From contig CALSTV010000001.1 of assembly GCA_943789365.1 (NCBI GenBank), positions 2,604,001-2,668,000 on the forward strand: DNA of 64,000 nt, read 5' to 3'. Below are positions 60,771 to 64,000 of this stretch, piece by piece (within the stretch, counting starts at the first letter, position 1; each line of letters begins with the position of its first letter). The notes under the pieces are model-generated. The model ran no database searches. It was given only the letters and a program-made list of their open reading frames with translations, and was not told the origin of the DNA. The translations under genes were made by a program, and so were the position numbers. The stretch comes from an uncultured Flavobacteriaceae bacterium. GTDB taxonomy: Bacteria; Bacteroidota; Bacteroidia; Flavobacteriales; Flavobacteriaceae.

Positions 60771-61611
60771 AATTAATTTATTATCTCAAACAGATTTTCC
60801 ATTGTCGGAAAAAACATTGGATGTGATGCAGAACCAGACGCTATTAGTTGAAAAACTTTCAGCACTTGGCGGAACGGATTATATAATTTCAGGTTGCGAT
60901 GTTGCGGATGACGTAGCCACGGACGGATTTATAGTAATAGCAGGTGAGCCTATGCCATTTGTTGGAGGAGCTGTAAAGGATCATATTAAAATTATTGAAA
61001 CCAAAGAAGCAGTTGCAGCTTTTGGTAAAAATTATATTGATGCCTATGTATCACGCTATGCAACTTTTACCGATGATGAAGCACTTGCCTTTTCGGACTA
61101 TAGCAAAGTAAAAAGCACAAAAGATTTATACGAAACCATCCAAGGCATACAAGGATCACCTCCAGGAGTAAGTGAAGATTGGTTTGGTTTGTTAGATAAA
61201 ATTCCTGCAAATTATATGTTGTGTGATGGTCGAGCTTTGAATAAAGCAGATTACCCAATATTGTATGATAATATTGGAACTACTCACGGTTCCGTTGGTG
61301 ATTTGCAATTTAAACTTCCTGATTGTGGTGCACGATTTACAGCTGCTTATGATAGCGACAATGTAGATCATGATGCTATCGGTAAAAAGGGAGGTGCCAC
61401 AACCGTTACGCTGACACAAGCACAAATGCCGAATTTGAAATTTTCCGTAACGGCAGATCAAGATTATGGAGGAAATGGCTCAACGTTGGCTCTTGGTGGT
61501 GGTGGATCACCAGATGTTAGTGTTGACACAAATACAATTGGGCAAAATGATTCCGTTGAAAATCGACCACAATTTATAACTGCAGCAAAAATTATTAAAG
61601 TAAAATATTAA
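60763..61611 (+). CDS. Phage tail collar-domain fibre protein
   Basis: 282 aa. The collar motif is GLLDKIPANYMLCDGRALNKADYPILYDNIGTTHGSVGDLQFKLPDCGARF near residue 145-195. A glycine-rich C-terminus (GGNGSTLALGGGGSPDVSVDTN, ENRPQFITAAKIIKV) completes it. Probable receptor-binding fibre or its base. No reverse transcriptase or template repeat for diversification was found near. Confidence 0.85.
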   Translation: MDRINLLSQTDFPLSEKTLDVMQNQTLLVEKLSALGGTDYIISGCDVADDVATDGFIVIAGEPMPFVGGAVKDHIKIIETKEAVAAFGKNYIDAYVSRYATFTDDEALAFSDYSKVKSTKDLYETIQGIQGSPPGVSEDWFGLLDKIPANYMLCDGRALNKADYPILYDNIGTTHGSVGDLQFKLPDCGARFTAAYDSDNVDHDAIGKKGGATTVTLTQAQMPNLKFSVTADQDYGGNGSTLALGGGGSPDVSVDTNTIGQNDSVENRPQFITAAKIIKVKY

Positions 61612-61614
61612 GAT

Positions 61615-63255
61615 ATGTATACAACCATTGAAGATTTAATAGAAGCATTTGAAAGTGGTGATAAACCAAGTTCTGGAGACTTTGAGAACCTTATACGTTC
61701 TTTATGGCATAAGTCTGAAAAGTTAAGCCTTGAAGATATTGAGGGGCTGTCTACTTTGTTTTTTGAGAAGATTGACAGTACTACTTTTGATGCTGCCGTT
61801 CAAGATCTACAAACAGCTATTGCAGCCTTGCAGTCTGGTGAGGCTACTAGAGCGTTTCAAAACCAAGCTGCTGCCACAGCTAAATGGGTAGAACTAGACG
61901 GTGCAGGAAATACTCCTACAGATGGTATTACAGCTATCTTGATAGATGAGAAAGAGATTCATTCTTGGGACGGTTCTGTAGGAGCTAAGACTGTTTGGGT
62001 TAAGGATTTTATTTATAGTATCGAAACCACAAAAACAAAAAACACATATTTAATTGATAAAAATCCCGAAACCGTTGGCTTTCCTGATTCGGGTTGTGTT
62101 TTTTCTGGCGAATACAATGACGGAGCTGGTCGTCGTTTATGGATTAAATCCGCTGGGGGCACTATAACATGGTTTCTTTCTCGTGAAGATTTTGATATTT
62201 TTTTAGCTCAAACAGTCCCAGATCTACCAGTTCTTTATCGAACTCATGTAGATAAAAATCCTGAGAATCTTGGAACCCCACCCACTGGAGGAATTTGGAA
62301 AGGAGTGTATAAAAAGGACGGGACAAACTACCAAAATTGGGAAAAAACTCCTTCGGGTGTTATCACTTGGTTTCCGTTACCTAAAAAAGACACTACTCTT
62401 GATACTGATTTTTCTGTAGTTCGATTTGGTTTAGTTGCTGACACCCATTGCGGGAAGCCAACGAACAAAATAGGCTTAAAATACTTCCAGGACACACTAT
62501 CGATGATGAATAGGTTACCTCTCGACTTTTTTATACATCTGGGAGATATGATCGATAAAGACGCTGCAAGTAAATCTCTAGCTTTACAATTATTTAATAA
62601 AACCCTTCAATTTCTAGGCTGTCAAAAATATTTAGCGCTTGGGAACCATGATGGAGTTAACGACAACTTACAAGGGGTAAATGAACTTTATTCATATGTA
62701 GATGATTCATTTTATGGAGACACCGATACTTACAATCATCCTGTAGATAAACTAGGCTATTACCACGTAAATGTAAGGGGGATTGATTTATTTGTGTTAA
62801 ATACAAATCAAGACTCGCTTGCTGATGATGGGGATTGGAAGTTAGATGATGTTCAGGAAGCTTGGCTGCAATCTGAATTAAACGCATTGGCAGGAGCAGA
62901 CAAAAGAGTATTGATTTGCTCACATGTGTCGTTTGCCGAAACAGCAGCTTCAAAATACCAGCGAGTCAGCACGGTTCAGCAGTTAAGAATTCAGGCTATG
63001 CTTGAAGTGTGGGAAGCGGCTCATGGTATTGTTTTGGGAGTTTTTAATGGACATCAGCACGCTAACTATAATTACACTATCAACGGAATTGAGTATATAG
63101 CCTTCGAGGCTCAAATGCGAGATGTTGATTATATCGGTTCTATCACTAAAATGGCATTCTCACACATATCGTGGAATGAAACCACAAAAATATTTAAAAT
63201 TGAAGGCTATGGAATGCAGAGTAATTATGAATTTGATTATTCTGATAAAGTCTAA
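61615..63255 (+). CDS. Tail-fibre protein with C-terminal metallophosphoesterase domain
   Basis: 546 aa. N-terminal attachment segment (TIEDLIEAFESGDKPSSGDFENLIRSLWHK) seen in Bacteroidota tail fibres. Residues about 140-260 hold two repeats of about 50 aa (DKNPETVGFPDSGCVFSGEY / DKNPENLGTPPTGGIWKGVY, both ending TWF). Residues about 270-540 are a calcineurin-like phosphoesterase with all metal blocks: ADTHCGK (about 279), HLGDMID, GNHD (about 344), SHVS and GHQH (about 479). It may cut a phosphodiester in the host surface polysaccharide during adsorption. Last structural gene. Confidence 0.82.
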   Translation: MYTTIEDLIEAFESGDKPSSGDFENLIRSLWHKSEKLSLEDIEGLSTLFFEKIDSTTFDAAVQDLQTAIAALQSGEATRAFQNQAAATAKWVELDGAGNTPTDGITAILIDEKEIHSWDGSVGAKTVWVKDFIYSIETTKTKNTYLIDKNPETVGFPDSGCVFSGEYNDGAGRRLWIKSAGGTITWFLSREDFDIFLAQTVPDLPVLYRTHVDKNPENLGTPPTGGIWKGVYKKDGTNYQNWEKTPSGVITWFPLPKKDTTLDTDFSVVRFGLVADTHCGKPTNKIGLKYFQDTLSMMNRLPLDFFIHLGDMIDKDAASKSLALQLFNKTLQFLGCQKYLALGNHDGVNDNLQGVNELYSYVDDSFYGDTDTYNHPVDKLGYYHVNVRGIDLFVLNTNQDSLADDGDWKLDDVQEAWLQSELNALAGADKRVLICSHVSFAETAASKYQRVSTVQQLRIQAMLEVWEAAHGIVLGVFNGHQHANYNYTINGIEYIAFEAQMRDVDYIGSITKMAFSHISWNETTKIFKIEGYGMQSNYEFDYSDKV

Positions 63256-63285
63256 TAACTTGATCGATTTTCAAAAATAATAGTA

Positions 63286-63783
63286 CTAATTACTAGGATA
63301 TAATGACTCTGAAATTTGATTAATGAAATGAGTACAGCCAGTAATAAGGATGATAAAATGGTCACTATCTCCATTATCAATTTTAGCATTACTTACTCTT
63401 ACATAGTTGTCAGTTTGTTTAATATAATTTTTATAAAATTTTTCCCCTTGTAATTCTTGAATGTCTAATATTAATTGACCTGTTGTATGAACTAGTTTAT
63501 TCCTTATTTCGATAAGCTTAATTACAAATTGTCTAGCTTCATTGGAAATGATATTAAGCTCGGCACATAAGTGAACGGTATTCATAAATTCCTGTTTCCC
63601 TAAATACTTATTAGCTGGGTCAAGGCCAAGCTTAATTCCAATAGCTCTTTTTGTTGAAGTCTCTAATATGCTAACAATTTTTAAAAACCTACCCCAGCTA
63701 TCGCCAGTGTGTACTCTTTCTAGAAAGAGAATTAATTCCATTCCAGAAATTGACTCAAAGTTTTGTTCGTTAATTTCAAGCAT
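63286..63783 (-). CDS. HEPN-like protein, candidate prophage cargo RNase
   Basis: 165 aa from ATG at 63783; the longer frame upstream overlaps a structured RNA and is unlikely to be translated. All helical core (GDSWGRFLKIVSILETSTKRAIGIKLG, FMNTVHLCAELNIISNEARQFVIKLIEIRNKLVHTTG). RNKLVH fits the R-N-x3-H (RX4-6H) active-site motif of HEPN ribonucleases, though mannitol-repressor-like proteins share the pattern. It is transcribed against the tail genes at the right end of the prophage, the usual place for cargo genes of Mu-like phages. Confidence 0.6.
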   Translation of the reverse strand: MLEINEQNFESISGMELILFLERVHTGDSWGRFLKIVSILETSTKRAIGIKLGLDPANKYLGKQEFMNTVHLCAELNIISNEARQFVIKLIEIRNKLVHTTGQLILDIQELQGEKFYKNYIKQTDNYVRVSNAKIDNGDSDHFIILITGCTHFINQISESLYPSN

Positions 63784-63894
63784 ATATAATTTTTTTATTT
63801 GAAAAGATTTAAAATTAAATAAATAAGATGACTTAAAAAAATAAATTTGAAAACCAAGTGGGAGAGGTAAAAAGCCCTCCAGTTTTAAAAAATT

Positions 63895-63980
63895 CCTACA
63901 CCTTTTAAACAAACGAGCCAACGGCTACTGGAGGACTAAAGTCTTCTGGTTGTCGTTGGCTTGTTGTGTTTTGGTGTAGG
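63895..63980 (-). ncRNA. Candidate structured RNA upstream of the HEPN-like gene
   Basis: Three nested stems: CCTACACC (63895-63902) with GGTGTAGG (63973-63980), GCCAACG (63917-63923) with CGTTGGC (63954-63960), and GAGGACT (63931-63937) with AGTCTTC (63940-63946). On the minus strand the outer stem is followed by a T6 run (63894-63887 region), like an intrinsic terminator. The promoter box at 63993-63986 would start the RNA at the foot of the stem. A CTCCAGT/ACTGGAG pair just downstream could form an alternative fold. Confidence 0.5.
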
Positions 63981-63985
63981 AGTAG

Positions 63986-63993
63986 CAAATATA
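63986..63993 (-). promoter_or_regulatory. -7 promoter box for the structured RNA / HEPN gene
   Basis: Minus strand TATATTTG, a full match to TAnnTTTG, 6 bp before the outer stem of the RNA. The -33 element would lie beyond the window. No second box was found between the RNA and the HEPN-like ATG. Confidence 0.5.
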
Positions 63994-64000
63994 GTATTAA

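Noticed and set aside
62657-62953. 98-codon minus-strand frame
   Set aside because: Antisense of the metallophosphoesterase domain.
60763-63255. Diversity-generating retroelement or Gin-type invertible fibre segment
   Set aside because: No reverse transcriptase, template/variable repeat pair or inverted gene copies are present around the fibre genes.
63895-63980. Retron msr-msd or tRNA reading of the long hairpin
   Set aside because: No reverse transcriptase is encoded nearby and no cloverleaf or CCA-type acceptor can be drawn; a nested long hairpin fits better.
1-64000. CRISPR arrays, tRNA or rRNA genes
   Set aside because: No regularly spaced repeats with unique spacers, and no recognisable tRNA or rRNA sequence, were seen on either strand.

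Overview
The window reads as a low-GC Flavobacteriaceae (Bacteroidota) chromosome carrying a Mu-like transposable prophage. Support for this: a type A T9SS sorting domain at the left edge, promoters of the Bacteroidota form (TTG-N17-20-TAnnTTTG), A-rich leaders instead of strong Shine-Dalgarno sites, a flavobacterial zeaxanthin-type carotenoid operon, a sulfatase, and a phage whose proteins follow the Mu order. No rRNA, tRNA or CRISPR array was seen.

1-8.3 kb: a secreted toxin/immunity island. After the 3' end of a T9SS-sorted protein comes a 796-aa Sec-exported protein with a Tae4-like amidase at its C-terminus, followed by a lipoprotein that is its likely immunity partner. Behind it lie promoterless C-terminal toxin modules. 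Two end in HExxH metallopeptidases and two are remnants. All begin with the same repeated linker (LSxETLGRYF...ISLEqyLENL), and they are interleaved with small lipoproteins, one of which has a stop codon right after its lipobox. This is the layout of a cassette store for toxin switching.

8.5-27.3 kb: ordinary chromosome. It holds two outer-membrane barrel genes (one frameshifted), then a minus-strand operon: CarH/LitR-like MerR, crtI, crtB, hypothetical, crtZ, lycopene cyclase, small protein, SDR/DUF2867 and tspO. Next come a small secreted protein, a sulfatase, a glycerophosphodiesterase, a VapBC-like pair, a TauE/SafE permease, the folate-independent methionine synthase pair mesD/mesX with a divergent Lrp regulator, an IS1182 remnant and a ParDE-like pair. 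About 1 kb of non-coding DNA with poly-G/poly-C tracts follows.

29-63.8 kb: the prophage. A CI-like repressor and a Cro/Ner-like regulator face each other across operator-like repeats. They are followed by MuA (at least six single-base indels), MuB, a second P-loop ATPase, HNH, GemA-like, exonuclease, replication-like and serine recombinase genes. The head block (gp37-like, gpG, MuF, portal, gp36, terminases) is on the minus strand. It diverges at 48.7 kb from a plus-strand block of protease, capsid, lysis, sheath, tube, tape measure, baseplate and fibre genes. Portal and MuF look joined by a -1 frameshift at A_AAA_AAG, and MuF carries a C-terminal CdiA-CT-like nuclease. The last tail protein carries a complete metallophosphoesterase domain. 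At the right edge a minus-strand HEPN-like gene (RNKLVH) sits behind a promoter and a long structured RNA, a candidate cargo defence or toxin-antitoxin unit. Neither prophage end could be fixed; the right end probably lies beyond base 64000.
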